A DNA stretch of 64,000 bases from Phymatolithon calcareum (GCA_977006965.1 OZ345363.1:248001-312000); one strand, 5' to 3'. Counted from the stretch's first letter, positions 1 to 10,550 are shown. The notes: generated by a model not told the origin, from the sequence alone. Numbers and translations: made by a program.

Positions 1-829
1 AAGAGCAACATCGACTTTTTCGTAACAAAAGGAATTTAGACAGCAACGGTCTGCTCACCAACAGACGTCTGGACAGGTAATACGCAGCACCGACCAGTGA
101 CGACAAGTTTTCTGACTCGCCAAAACCATACACGAGCTCAAAAACCACGAATATCGGATAAACAATGTAAACATGAGTAGAAACAAGAAAAAGTTGGGGA
201 ACTATACCTGACGGCGATTCCAGGAATCCTCGATGATCTGAAACGGCGCAGCTCTCGACAGGAACAAGATCATCTTTACGAAAAAAAGAGGATACGCTAT
301 GTGAGCCGTGGAGAGAGAAGAGAACTAGCCCACCACGCTACAAACCGTTCTGGAACTCAAATCTCGAAACGAAGTGCAAATGTCGCAAGAAATTGTACGA
401 GCAAGCTCAAGAGCAGGATACAGAAGAGGCATGGAAGCAATATGAGTAATGTCGTAAATATATTCGCAAATTGGTGAACAGAAGGAAGCGGCAGCAGTAT
501 CAAGAATACATAGACGATCTTGAGGAAATGGATGGGTAGAAGGAAATTGAAAAAATCTCCCGATTGCAGAAGATGAGAACACGAAGAACGTCTAGGAACA
601 AGATGACCGGCCGTCTATTGCAAAAAACGCTGTTCACGGCCCAAGTGTCCCAGGCATGCCAAGATGTCAGGGGATGGCGACCAAGACCTTCGCACTTTGA
701 CTGCCCTTCTCAAATGCGGAATCTTATCAAACTAGCAATCCTGAAAGCTCCAACCAGAAAGGCCCCAGGCCTGAACGGAGTGAAGAGCGAAATGTTGAAA
801 GTGGGTGGAAGAAATGATCGACGGTAACC
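1..829 (+). pseudogene. LINE fragment: end of AP-endonuclease and start of reverse transcriptase
   Basis: This is unit 1's copy of the LINE seen more fully at 28600-29851. The first codons read SNIDFFVT, the conserved Ser-x-Ile-Asp block of exonuclease/endonuclease/phosphatase (EEP) domains, but an in-frame TAG follows at 37-39. Further frames are broken until 564-827, which encodes the start of a reverse transcriptase with a KAPGLNG block, the usual first RT motif of LINEs. The element stops abruptly after codons NDRR at about 827, where sequence of an oppositely oriented LTR element starts. The same truncation point is seen in unit 2, so it is older than the duplication. Not functional. Confidence 0.75.
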
Positions 830-1899
830 ACAATGGTAGCTTTTTCCGATCCCCCAGGATCGGTACTTTTCCAAGCGGCTTGCGCCATTCCACTTGTAGG
901 AGTGGACGCTTGAGACGTGGAATTGGCTTGCGAAGTCTTGGGTGCCCAGTGCCAAAAATTATTTCCACTGTCTCCCAGCTCAAGTTTTCGCCGGGCACTT
1001 CATTATTTGAGGTACGGGAACAGATGTGATTTGGGTTGTTTGTGAAGGTTTCGGTGCCTGCACGTCAGCCACGTCGGCTCGTCCATGTGGGATCTGGCGG
1101 CGAACTTGACCACCCACTGCTTTCTCGTTCTTCGCTAGCCGCTGTGGCGTCTGGTCATAGCGTTGCAGCCAAACTTGTGGGTCCATAGTCAAGACATTGT
1201 AATTTGCGTTGACCCAACCTACCCTAGTTTGGTCCTGTGTGCTGCGGGATGAGTGAGGGCATTTCGGTTTTCGGTGTCCTATCAAGAAGCATAGAAAGCA
1301 AATGTCGTCGGACCGGGTTCAAAATGCCACCCAAGGGGTCGTATGCTGATGCAGCTCTGCGATGAGGGCTGGGAGACCGAGGACGGTGTTGTTATTCGGC
1401 CGCTCGGGGTGCTGTACTGATTACCGGCCGTAGTGGGACGATGCATCTGATAGAATCGGGCACAGCAGGAGGCCATTGTACGTATTGAGGAGGTTCTCTT
1501 CAATTCAATAGCACGCTGAGAACGTAACATGTTTCGAAGGTTAGAGTGGAGCCCTCGCATGAACCGCGTGATGAGCTCTTTTTGGTTATACACTTCAGCG
1601 ATCACCCTTTGTTTAGCCACTATGCGGTCGGAAAAATTTAGTTCATCTTCTCCAGGCCCTTGAGCGATGCGATCGAGAGCGGTAATGGCATCCTCTGGAT
1701 ACTCATCCTTGGCGTACGTCGGCAAGAACCAGAACCAGTTGACGGCCGCAGGCCAGTTGTCGAATCCACCAAGCTGAGTGTAGTGGAGCGGGGTCCACGT
1801 TTTAATCGGTGAGATAGCTTATGATATTCTTGGACACCTGTCCTATCTGGGTTCCAGCCGCCCTACAAATAACATGCTGGCCGCCGTCGACAGTAAAGG

Positions 1900-2234
1900 G
1901 AACAAGCATATTTGGCTTCAACTCTTGACTCCCTACGCATAGCTGGGGGTTCCAAGATGCCGGCGTTTCGGGCTTGCTTCGCCCATCTCATCTGCACGCG
2001 TATCGCGCATCCCCTTTACTCCTTATTCTATTAGTTCTATCTCTCTTCATTTGTTCGTTTTTTCGTTTGCAAGCATGTTCGGCTTCAAAACTTGACAGCC
2101 TATGCATAGCTGGCGGTTCCAAGGTACCGCCGCTTCGGGTTTGCTTCGCCCATCTCATGTACGCGCGTATCGCGCATCTCTTGCACTCCCCTCTTTCTAT
2201 ATGTTCTACTTCTCTTCTCTTTTTGTTTGTTTGT
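1900..2234 (+). repeat. Tandem duplication of about 167 bases inside the solo LTR
   Basis: Sequence around 1914 (GGCTTCAACTCTTGACTCCC) recurs at 2081 (GGCTTCAAAACTTGACAGCC), followed in both by CATAGCTGG, a GTTCCAAG block, TTTGCTTCGCCCATCTCAT-type sequence and CGCGTATCGCGCAT. The period is 167 bases. The family K LTR at 3554 carries only one copy of this unit, so this is a length variant of the LTR. Confidence 0.8.
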
Positions 2235-2252
2235 TTGATTGATTGATTGAAT
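2219..2252 (+). repeat. Tetranucleotide microsatellite (GTTT)n(GATT)n
   Basis: Four-base units TTTG repeat and change into GATT repeats just before GAATG. It lies within the solo LTR and is much shorter in the family K LTR copies at 3554 and 31976. Confidence 0.85.
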
Positions 2253-3532
2253 GTTTATATATTTGTTTGTTACATATCCGTTATCTGGAGCTACACGAGA
2301 TCGCTCTGCCGCACTGAGTTCTACCGCGCATCCCGTCCTGTTTACAGTCCAGGACTCCGGGGTTCATTCCACTACACTGAGCTACACCGTTTTCACTGTT
2401 CGCATCGAATGCTTCCTTGGCAGTACCGTCAAAAACGTTTGGGCAAATTTCTATTGGATTCTTGCCATCGAAAACGTATCAGGACATTGTCGAGTCCAGG
2501 CGACGTGTGTTAAAACCCACTTTACGTGTCACGCCGTTACGCACCGTCGGGTTTAGGTCATTGAACCGGTATCGACTGTACTACAGTGGTTCTGTGAACC
2601 TGCGGTAGCTACGGACAATCTCTCGAAAGCCGTCCCGGAACTATAAGGTTCGAGTCACTTCAACAGGGAACGTACTGACGTGCTTCGACGGCTGATGAAA
2701 CCGCGGATAGCAGTAATGTCAGCATCGAGACGCGAGGTTTGAGAATTGAGCTCCTGTCGAATCTCATGCATGACACTGGCGCGGACCCTGTCTTCCAGAC
2801 CTTGTGTGAAACGTTGAACCACGGCCGTGGAAAAATTGACGTACCGCTGATCCGGTTGTTCCGGCCATTGAAAGACATAGGGGCCCCCAGAACCAAAGGA
2901 GTGACTGGTACCACGTGATGGACACTCCACGGGTACTGTGGGTGGTAAAGGGTGCATCGAGTGTTCAGGCTTAGAGTTCATCTCGGCCAGGTGAGTTGCA
3001 GGAATATGAATCCCGGGTAGATGTGTCGATGGAGTCTGCTGGCCGTGTGAGGCATACGCCATGATTGGGGATGCTCGGGCGTATGACACCCTATGGGGTT
3101 CACCAGGAGAAGCGAGTGTGGGTCCTGTAATCGCTGGATGGGTTTGATCAAGTTCCGAAATGGAGTCCGAAAAGTGGCCTCGATCTTGGTCATCGACAGT
3201 GGGACCGCAAGACTCTGTGGCATTGTTCGAGGCTGGGACTCGGTCATTCGCCCCTTGTGATCAATTTTCCGTGGCCAAAGGACGGCGTGGTCCACCTACC
3301 GGAGTTATCCAGTCTGCCAGGATCCGTGCCGAGGCGAGTGCGGCAATTGAACTAGCAGCACGCCGACCCCTCTTTTGATATCCGCCCGACGTTGTCAGGG
3401 GACGCGAAGATGTAGATGAAACCGTGCGGTGCGTGGTCTCGAAGATGTTTCTTTCGAAATAACCAGTATATTACAGTTCCATTTCCTTCCGGACAGAATT
3501 CCAGCAACCGTTCAGAAATCCTGAAGGTTAGG

Positions 3533-3552
3533 CCTTCTAGGTCGGGAGACCA
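3533..3552 (-). promoter_or_regulatory. Primer binding site of LTR family K
   Basis: On the minus strand, one base after the LTR end (CCACTACA at 3554) the sequence is TGGTCTCCCGACC. It starts with the TGG that pairs with a tRNA CCA end and would match a tRNA 3' end reading GGTCGGGAGA-CCA. The same sequence is present in unit 2 (31974 downwards). The tRNA species was not identified. Confidence 0.75.
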
Positions 3553-3553
3553 C

Positions 3554-3917
3554 TGTAGTGGAATGAACCCCGGAGTCGTGGACTGTAAATAGGATTGGCT
3601 GCGCCGTAGAACTCAGTGTGGCAGATCGAGCGCGTGTAGCCCCGGACAACAGATCTGGAACAAATAAAGGGCAAACAAACAAAAGAAGAGTGAAGAGAAG
3701 TAGAACAAATAGAAAAAGGGGGTGCAATGGATGCGCGATACGCGTGCAGATGATATGGGCGAAGAAAACCCGAAGCGGCTGTACTTTGGAACCCCCAGCT
3801 AAGCGTAGTGAGTCAAGAGTTGAAGCCGAACATGCTTGTCCCCTTTACTGTCGGCGACCGCCACCATGCTATTTGTAGGGCGCCAGGAACCCAGATAGGA
3901 CAGTTGTCCAAGAATGT
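3554..3917 (-). mobile_element. Truncated 5' LTR of family K
   Basis: Starts (plus strand) TGTAGTGGAATGAACC, which is the reverse complement of the end of the solo LTR at 2376, and remains similar up to AGAATGTCA near 3917, where it joins the antisense LINE-tailed pseudogene. The outer end of the LTR is lost. Together with the primer site and gag it defines a minus-strand element. Confidence 0.8.
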
Positions 3918-5030
3918 CAGATTTTCAAACACCCCCTCGTTGTTCACTGATTCGAGAACTTCGAGCGGCTCCCATGGCATATTTCCCTACGATTTTGATG
4001 TCAACTCCAACAATAGTCAGGCGTCTTGATGCCGTCCGTCCACCACAGCCTAGTAGAAGATGCTACACGATCTCCTTGATTCCCACTGAGCAGGTATTAC
4101 ATAAAGCGTCGTATTCAACCATGCCATCTCGGAAAGCTGTTACCAGTGAGCATCATCGTGCGGCAAGCTAATTGAGGGTTGTTTCAGTGCGCCTGTGGCT
4201 TATATTGAGCTCTGGAGCTAAATATTGTATACTCCTAAGCTTTATTACCTTGGATTCGCAGAAAAAGATTTGCTGCCGTTCATTTCTGTTAAATACATTG
4301 CGGACATAGTTCGAGTAAAATACGTCTGATGGTTTGTCAAATCTTCCAAGGTTTTGTAGAAGTAAATCTTCCTGATTTCCGGCGACGCTGTGCTTTTTTG
4401 CACTGTCTGAGCTTCCAGTATCAAACATGGACTGAATCTCTTCGCAGTACTTCTCAATATACTTTTTGCCGATTGAGCCTTTAGAATCACTTCTTCTCGT
4501 CCACCCGCGAGCAAGAGGGGACATATCAACCTGAGATACATCAATTCATTCCACAATTGAGTCGCTTCCTGTTGGCGATATCTGTATGTCACTGTGTGCA
4601 GAATTTCCAATGTTTTGCGAATGACCATTGATCGCAGGGCAGCTTTTCTTGGAGAATCCTCCCATGACTTATTCTTTTCTTTCTGGCGAGTTTCATTAAA
4701 GGTAAAGGTGCACTCCACATCTGAAAGGCCTCTAAGATGCCTCGAGTTGGATATCATTTTGGGTGCTCGCGTAACTGCTTCCGTCGAGACTGCGTACACA
4801 CCACTTCACGGCGACACCTGTGCGCTTTTGGCGGAACGTATTTCAATCTCGCATTGTTCAAGATTCTGGTTCTTTCGACTTGGTGAAGACAAATCATAGC
4901 GCCATGTGGACACTCCAGCTCCTTTGGCACGCCATTTGTGGCTTGCAACTCCTGGTAGCTGCCTATTATTTGGCCTTTTACCAGCATTCTAAGTTAATTG
5001 CGGAATGTACGGAATTATCAAAAGTTGAAC
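3918..5030 (-). pseudogene. Degenerate LINE-tailed pseudogene, block A copy
   Basis: Four homologous copies exist in the window (also 17115, 32231, 48382). The left end, minus strand, encodes the zinc-binding C-terminus of an ingi-like LINE (VEHLLL, Cys/His pattern), preceded by a SHRR(T/A)E block also found in the ingi-like element at 22500. Farther upstream, around 4400-4540, is a block GWTRRSxSKGxIG followed by EEIQSMFDTG, which recalls the region after C2H2 fingers in some dispersed eukaryotic proteins of unknown function; this link is a weak impression. Frames are broken by several stops and shifts. In this copy the LINE 3' tail itself is cut off by the family K LTR. Confidence 0.5.
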
Positions 5031-5040
5031 ATTGCTGAAT

Positions 5041-5645
5041 CTTACTGTATATGATGACATTTGTAATGTCTCGGAGGAGCTAATATTTTCCTCCATCCTA
5101 TTTTTTGATTACTTTTATAGTGGCAAAAAATGTCAATCAACTCAACTTTGCCCAATGTTGCGGACTTTAAACCTCTTTTAAACATGCTAAACAATTTTTC
5201 TTAACACAACAATCGCGCAGGTCAATACCCAGAAGATGAGGATTCGCGTGGTATATTTTCATAATTTTCCGGGAAAAATTGAGTTTTTACTTGCAGAAAG
5301 TTCCTTTTTCAAAAGGTGCCTTCTCTTGTGAAGTCAGTGTTAAACATGCAAACCCATTTTTCCTTATTGCAAGAACCCCGCAGTTTGACAATGTACGTGG
5401 CATATTAATTGTATTTTTATGCAAGTCCCTGTAGTTCAAATCTCCTCAAACTTTCTTCTACTGCGATTTGGATGTTAAATGGCAATAGAAGGGTCCTCGT
5501 TCAAATACTGTTTCGTCTGAACTTGTGGTTACAACCAGCCCTTTTGCAACGCCAAGCTCAAGAGAGCCCAAAGCCACATTTGGGAGAATAGACCAGGAGA
5601 GGAACGAGAGAAAAAATAGCGAGAGAGACTAGACAGAAAAGAAGG
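5041..5645. repeat. AT-rich spacer with diverged direct repeats of about 161 bases
   Basis: No gene is visible. Sequence near 5180 (TTAAACATGCTAAACAATTT, then GCGCAGGTCAATAC and GTGGTATATTTT) is repeated in weaker form near 5341 (TTAAACATGCAAACCCATTT, then CCGCAGTTTGACAATGTACGTGGCATATTAATT). The whole spacer recurs at 33341 and 49780, and is largely deleted in unit 1 block C near 18500. The part from 5421 on (GTCCCTGTAGTTCAAATCTC) is common to all four A and C blocks. Confidence 0.6.
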
Positions 5646-6216
5646 AAAGTGTGACACGTCAAGGTGTTCCAGAGAGAAAGAGGAGAGACGTAAAGCTGAG
5701 AACAGTTCCGTTCGGTTACTGGAGCGCAGCGCATACACGGCAAAAGCAGAGGCCAGTTCACCGTGCCGGTCCCTTCCAATACTCCGACGGCGCTGCATTT
5801 ATTATTCTATATACAAAGGAATTGCAGCAGCACAAGAGTCTACCCAGGTATTAGAGAGGGCGCAATGTATGCGGTTCCACGCCCTTGAATGGTCGGACAA
5901 ACGAGTGCTCTCAGTTGTGACAAATTCCATGCGGATGTAAGTAAATCCGCAAGGCTGATTCCGAACCGCTTAGGGAGGTGACACTGACAGTCTGGTCGCC
6001 ACGCACGCACCCGTCAGCGCAAGCAAGGGAATAGGACCCGTTCGAAAAGAGGACTGCGAAGTATTCCGCGTTGGCGTCCGTTCACTGGCCGCTGCTCGTA
6101 CAACGATCATCCGGCGCAAATAGGGGACTGTCAAATACCCCATGTTCGTGTCCTTTCACCAGCCGCTGCTAAGACAGCGATCATCCGGCACAAGACAGAG
6201 TGCAGTGTTACAAAAG
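5646..6216 (-). mobile_element. Solo LTR of the Gypsy element with 4-bp target duplication
   Basis: The LTR runs 5650-6212 (563 bases), TGTGACAC to GTGTTACA, flanked by AAAG at 5646-5649 and 6213-6216. It is at the position equivalent to the complete Gypsy element at 33953-39859, with the same flanks, and closely matches that element's right LTR, including an extra stretch of about 75 bases. The two block C copies show the unfilled target (18737-18744 and 55102-55109). The simplest reading is insertion before the large duplication, then LTR-LTR recombination in unit 1. Confidence 0.93.
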
Positions 6217-7503
6217 AAAGACAATCCAACCCAAACGACACCTGACAGACTAAGCGTGTAGACCACCCTCCGAGCACACTCCATAGCCTTGCGTGAACAC
6301 AAGAGGTCGTGTCGAAGAGCTGGCCCAAAAGACTGCGGAGCGATTATGGTTATTTCTTTCGCACGACCGTGAGCCACGAAGTATGGCAGGTTTACTTTCT
6401 AACGACCATCGGCTATCAGTCACATTTAATTGTGTGCTTCGTCCAAGGATGATGTAGGGTACTTGTTCATCTACAGTATTGCCAGCAACTCTCATAGTTA
6501 CATGAAATCCAGGAATGGTTATAAAAGGCGATGACGACTAGCGCCGTAGATAAAGAGAGAACAAGCTGAAGAAGAAAACTAAAACAAACAGGAGATTGAT
6601 TTCTACCTGAAAGTCGTAACACTGTGCGCTACTTCCTTCAAGGTGGTCGAAGTTACCGACAGGTAAATTCATCGCCTAAGGTAGTGGGACACCTTCCATC
6701 GTTCTAAGGCCAGTACTTCCACTCAGAAGAGGGACCTCATTTGTTGGTCGGGTGGGCCACTGATTCATTCACACGGTCGTGGTTGCGGAATTGTTATTCG
6801 CTTCATTGAGAGCGTTGACAGGTCGTGGTGATCAGCCTCGAGCGCGAGGCTGAGCCTTGTATGGCCAGGAAAGATCCTTCAGGTGGGTGCATATTACAGC
6901 AGACTTTGGCGGGAACCAGAACAAAGCTGCACCGCCCACAAACTAACCCTCAACCTTACGGGAACCCAAACAGAATTGGGATCAAGTACCCTGCGGGATG
7001 GACGGGTTCCTTAATAGCAGCGCAGGCGTCATAATGACGATCGATGAAGAGCAGCGAAACGGAAACAATGGAATAGAATATAGGAAGAGACGAAGACAGT
7101 GAACCAGGTAAATAGAGATAGGCGCGACTCGCCAGAAGAAGATTCGATGTTCGGCTGAAGAACACTTGAGAGACTTGCAGGAACGCCAGCGGTCTTGCAT
7201 TTCAGACACGAGCATAAGCCTTCGCTTCGACTAGGATGGGTAAGTTCGACAAAATGTCGCCGACGTCGAAGCGATGCGGGAAGAGAATGGAGACGGACGG
7301 CGGTGTTGTGCTCGCTATGGCGAACAAGAGTAGACTGACGACCTTGGAACGAATGCACTGAAAGGGAAAAAGGGAGCTTGCGGGCGATTTCCTTCGTCTT
7401 GGTCTGCATGGCGAAGGTTGTGCTCAAGAAGGGTTGGGAGAATTCCAATTCCGCGTGGTCGAAGGGATGTACCGGCAAACTTGAGCAATCGGCAATCCAA
7501 GCA
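6217..7503. other. Block A/C shared non-coding region, unit 1 block A
   Basis: Present in four copies (also 22934-23504 plus 24736-25264, 39864-41163, and 59321-59899 plus 61157-61686). It carries a TATA box near 6520 and, farther right, plus-strand sequence that would encode KGSLRAI(A/S)FVLVC followed by AKVVLKKGWENSNSAW; frames around it are closed by stops in at least some copies. Long frames also exist on the minus strand, but their reading frame shifts between copies. No protein is recognised. It may be the promoter and remnant of an older element. Confidence 0.5.
6520..6526 (+). promoter_or_regulatory. Candidate TATA box conserved in four copies
   Basis: TATAAAA followed by GGCGATG, then ACTAGCGCCG and a purine-rich AGAGAGAACAAGC about 30 bases on. 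Equivalent sites are 23026-23032, 40167-40173 and 59422-59428. The orientation is plus, opposite to the LRR genes. No intact gene follows within the conserved part, so it may be an old element promoter. Confidence 0.4.
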
Positions 7504-9819
7504 GTGCAGCGCAGACCATGGGAGCAATTAACAGCATATTTATTGGGGGTCGTCGTGAGAGTGCAATTGCTACGGAAATAACTGTCGCGGTACCAATAGC
7601 TACTGCAATAACTCTCAAGCTCCCAATATACTGGTATTTCGCATTGAGCGCAATCAGAGTCGAGAACTTACATAGTCTGCAGTTCCTCTTGTTCGGCATC
7701 TTCCGCCACGCTTTTAGCAACAATATCGCTACGTGCGCTTGACATAGCAACCACGACGGTCTTCGCATTCCAATAGCCTCGATTAACTTTGAGGAACAAA
7801 AGAGACTCAAATAATAAAGGGGTCATGCTTTGCCTGTTGCTCGCCAATATTCCACCAGCGAGTGAGAACAGACGCTCGATTTCTGCCGATGAGCCGATGG
7901 TGAAATCTAGATTCATGTAACGATGTTGAGTACTTCGGCGGTGTCGCTTCCGTTTCCCAAAAATCTCAGCCATAGATAGTGACCCATCGTCCTCGTCCGC
8001 ATGATTACCGTTCGCATTCGTATCAACTGGCTTCTTAAGAGTTGCACAAGCCGCTCTTTCTTCGTCAGTCAGTGTGTCGATTTCGTTTCGATGAATTTTG
8101 ACAACGCCTGATTCGAAGACTGAACTTGGCGAGTGAACGGAATGAAGTGCGATATACTCATTATTGAGATTGCACCCATACATCTGTGCTTCTGGATTAC
8201 CCTTTTGAACCTCAATCGTGTCGCCAAGTGTGTCCAACAGAAAACGACAATGTTCCAGGGTAGCTCCTCTTCTCTGCAAAGCTTTCTTGACGGTGTTGAT
8301 ACCATTGAGATACCGAGAAAGCTGCTTGCACTGCGCGCGAAAACGCGGAGTACGCGCTATGGTGAGCTCCAGACCGTCGGTATCCGCAATTTCTTCCAGC
8401 TCGTTTCGTATGCGGTTGAAACGAGTCACCATAGAACACAAACCTGACCAACGCGTAGCAGAAGGGAGTATCGGTGCAAGATCAGATAAACGGTACAGCA
8501 TAGCACGGTTCTTGATACTGCCGTTGCACTCTCTGATAGTGGTGCGAACAGAATCGAGAGTACGCTGTAAAACCGGAGATGATACCATGCCATTAACTTC
8601 AAGAGTGAGCTTGTGGTTGCAGCAACCCACGTGTGGAATGCTCATCATTGTAGCGATGCATTTGTTCAATGCGCAGCTGTCCGCAATCTGACAGACAGCC
8701 CATTGATGAACGTCGACATTCTAGCAATTGAAGATGGATTCCATCTGGCGGATGTGAGTTTCCGTATCGAATGACGTTGCATGCGCGCTCTCGATTTCTC
8801 CTTCGGCATCACGTTTCGCAACCGGAGAGATGGACAGCAAAGGCATAACTAGTTCTTCGCGAAACGATGCAAGCCCACCGTCAACGAATTAAACCTTCTT
8901 CATGAACACCGCAAATATTCCCAGAAAGTGAGACCCGTTCTTCGCCCATGCATCATGCATCACAGCGCCTCTTGTTCCTTCCAAGTCCTTTCTCACTCCC
9001 ATCTCAACTATTTCCACTAACTTAAACACCGTCTCCCGCAACGCCGTGATCGAAATGCGCTCACTGAACTTGCTGAAGTCTCGGAATCGAGCATTCTCGA
9101 CGTACGTGATAGGGAGAGAGAGCGAGACAATTATGTCGATGTAGTGAAACATAGCACGTTCGCGATCTATGCTAGATAGGTTCGTCTCGAAGCACGACGA
9201 AATTCGTCCATCTTCTCCATCCTGCAGTGAAAGCGTTGAACTCAAGCTGTACAGTTCCATCAACTTGGCCTCATCGCCACTTGCAACACAAGAAATCAAA
9301 TGCGAGTATGGGTTTGTCCACCCAGTTCCTTTCTCGAAAGATACGACCGGAGGGGTGTTTTTGCAACGGTTCTTTCTCGGGCACGCGTATACCCAGGAAC
9401 TCATTTCGCGAGCGCTCCCTTTTCGCGAGGTAACCTTCTTCACGGTGTCAGGTTCTCGTGTCATGAGCGATTTCACGACGTGTTCTCGCTTCAGTCGTGC
9501 GGCCGAGTGTGCAACCACGGAAGGAGGGGTGTGAACGATGAGGAAATTTCCACCCAGTTTCTCCCCTTTTGTTTACACTATGACATCAGTTCCACCGTGG
9601 AAACAACGCATACAGCTAGAATAGAACAGCGAGTTTGTATCGATGCGTTGTACGCTTATCGACAGATATAACTCAGATCTGCTAGCCAATACGTACTGCA
9701 ATTGTTTACGACGGAGCAGTTTACGTTGCCATTGGAAACGACGGGCCAATTTACGGAAATAGCAGTATATTGCCGTAAATTGCAGTACCAGTATACTGCT
9801 CCCATGCCCTGGTGTAGCG
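7504..9819 (-). mobile_element. hAT DNA transposon with 8-bp target duplication
   Basis: The element is 7512-9811 (2300 bases). Ends are CAGACCATGGGAGCA on the left and the inverse CAGGGCATGGGAGCA on the right. Direct repeats GTGCAGCG (7504-7511) and GTGTAGCG (9812-9819) flank it, one mismatch in eight. Unit 2 has the empty site ATGTAGCG once at 41164-41171. The 8-bp duplication, CAG-type ends and hAT transposase agree. It inserted in unit 1 after the large duplication, or was lost cleanly from unit 2, which is less likely. Confidence 0.95.
7668..9518 (-). pseudogene. hAT transposase, one frame with two in-frame stops
   Basis: A single frame of 617 codons from ATG at 9518 to 7668 is interrupted only by TAA at 8889-8891 and TAG at 8721-8723. 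Near the N-terminus is a BED-like metal-binding region (CPRKNRC, then GTGWTNPYSHLISC). The C-terminus holds the hAT dimerisation block (FTIGSSAEIERLFSLAGGIL, then NRQSMTPLLFESLLFLKVN). Length is normal for the family, which cuts and pastes DNA through an RNase H-like core. With only two stops and no frameshift it died recently. It is distinct from but related to the deleted hAT at 23513. Confidence 0.88.
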
Positions 9820-9822
9820 GAG

Positions 9823-9879
9823 ATCTGAAGAACTCCCGGGAGTTCTTCAGATTTCGGGTCGAAGGTGCTGATATCAGCA
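9823..9879. repeat. Pair of palindromes next to LRR-A (unit 1)
   Basis: A perfect 30-base palindrome occupies 9823-9852 (half-site ATCTGAAGAACTCCC), followed 13 bases later by a perfect 14-base palindrome TGCTGATATCAGCA at 9866-9879. The first lies four bases beyond the right target duplication of the hAT. Unit 2 keeps both (41175-41204 and just after). Block C versions at 25265 and 61687 have a 10-base arm with a 2-base centre and a near-palindromic second part. The function is unknown; a stem-loop or protein-binding site is possible. Confidence 0.8.
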
Positions 9880-10550
9880 TCGAACCAAGACAGATTGGTG
9901 AATTCTTTCTTCCAAAATTTTTTGAATCTTTTGCTCTTCGGTTGTCTGACACATTAGTACTGCAGTTAAAGCAGCCTTGTTTGCAGGACCAACAGGGGAA
10001 GATTTATTGAAGCTCACTGATATTGTGACAGTCAAGGACTGACTGCTTATCTGTTCGTTACATGTCGAGCATGCTGACACTCAATCAGCATGTCTCAAGT
10101 CAGTCGCACCTTTTGTCTGGTCGTTTTACTGTATGTATCGCGAAGCTCAGCCAGCTTGACGGAGATCATACATCTGAGCTCTCACTTTCGCGACAGTATT
10201 TAGCTAGCATAGCAGGACCGGTAGGCCGAAGAGTTCTCAGTTCCAAGACGCAGTTACCATTACACGATCCTATCGAGCATATCGCTCATCGATCACGGCC
10301 TACTTCTATGTACAACCCCAGAGCAGAGTATCCCCAACCCGCATTGAGATCAGTTCCGACTCTATTCTGCATTTCAGACGTAGAGTTTGAGATCCTTGGA
10401 TCGCGCTCACTGCGGTTCATCTTTCTCGGTTACACCCATAGCTCGAAGAAGCCATTGGGAGTTGCCGATCAGATATTTTGTTTGAACACGAAGCTGCTGC
10501 AACAGCGCTCTACTGTTTCGGTGCAGTCACTCATGGTCCATATTTACTGA
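9880..10550 (-). other. Conserved 3' flank of LRR-A
   Basis: No gene is seen. Sequence blocks such as GGGAATTCTTTC, TTGCTCTTCGGTTGTCTGACAC-like sequence, GAAGCTCACTGATATTGTG and GAACACGAAGCTGC are also found downstream of LRR-B (14343-14524) and LRR-C (25336-25954). Sharing extends over about 600 bases, so the LRR copies duplicated with their 3' flank, which probably includes the polyadenylation region. Confidence 0.55.

Larger units (their letters stand above)
1774..2381 (+). mobile_element. Solo LTR (family K) with 5-bp target duplication
   Basis: The LTR runs 1779-2376 (598 bases), begins TGTAGTGGA and ends TCCACTACA, a perfect 9-base terminal inversion with TG..CA ends. It is flanked by CTGAG at 1774-1778 and 2377-2381. 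Unit 2 has the uninterrupted sequence with a single CTGAG at 30798-30802, so the empty site is directly visible. The same LTR, in the opposite direction and partly deleted, is the 5' LTR of the surrounding gag element at 3554-3917: a family member has inserted head-on into one of its own kind and then recombined to a solo LTR. Confidence 0.92.
830..3552 (-). pseudogene. LTR retrotransposon (family K) internal region with gag remnant
   Basis: Reading leftwards from the primer binding site, the gag-like region has an N-terminal part at 3089-2655 (rich in Pro, Ser and His, then a helical stretch), a middle gag part at 1725-1282 (LITRFMRGLHSNLRNMLR, typical of retrotransposon capsid), and a CCHC zinc knuckle at 1300-1259 with spacing C-x2-C-x4-H-x4-C (ICFLCFLIGHRKPKCP). 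The knuckle lies in a different frame from the middle part. A foreign solo LTR splits the gene at 1779-2376. No protease or polymerase is seen before the join to the LINE near 830. It is a decayed copy; compare 29852-31974, where the knuckle has lost its first Cys. Confidence 0.7.

Noticed and set aside
1160-1310. Possible tRNA-derived or rRNA segment in the GC-richer spacer and gag regions
   Set aside because: No cloverleaf, anticodon arm or conserved rRNA core was recognised.
4245-4799. 184-codon minus-strand frame (and 17484-17960) over the antisense pseudogene
   Set aside because: It is an overlapping frame with no motif. The competing frame has the repeated GWTRR/FDTG block conserved in all four copies, so that is the likelier original frame.
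5180-5420. CRISPR-like or satellite array in the AT-rich spacer
   Set aside because: Only two diverged copies of an about 161-base repeat, no regular spacers.
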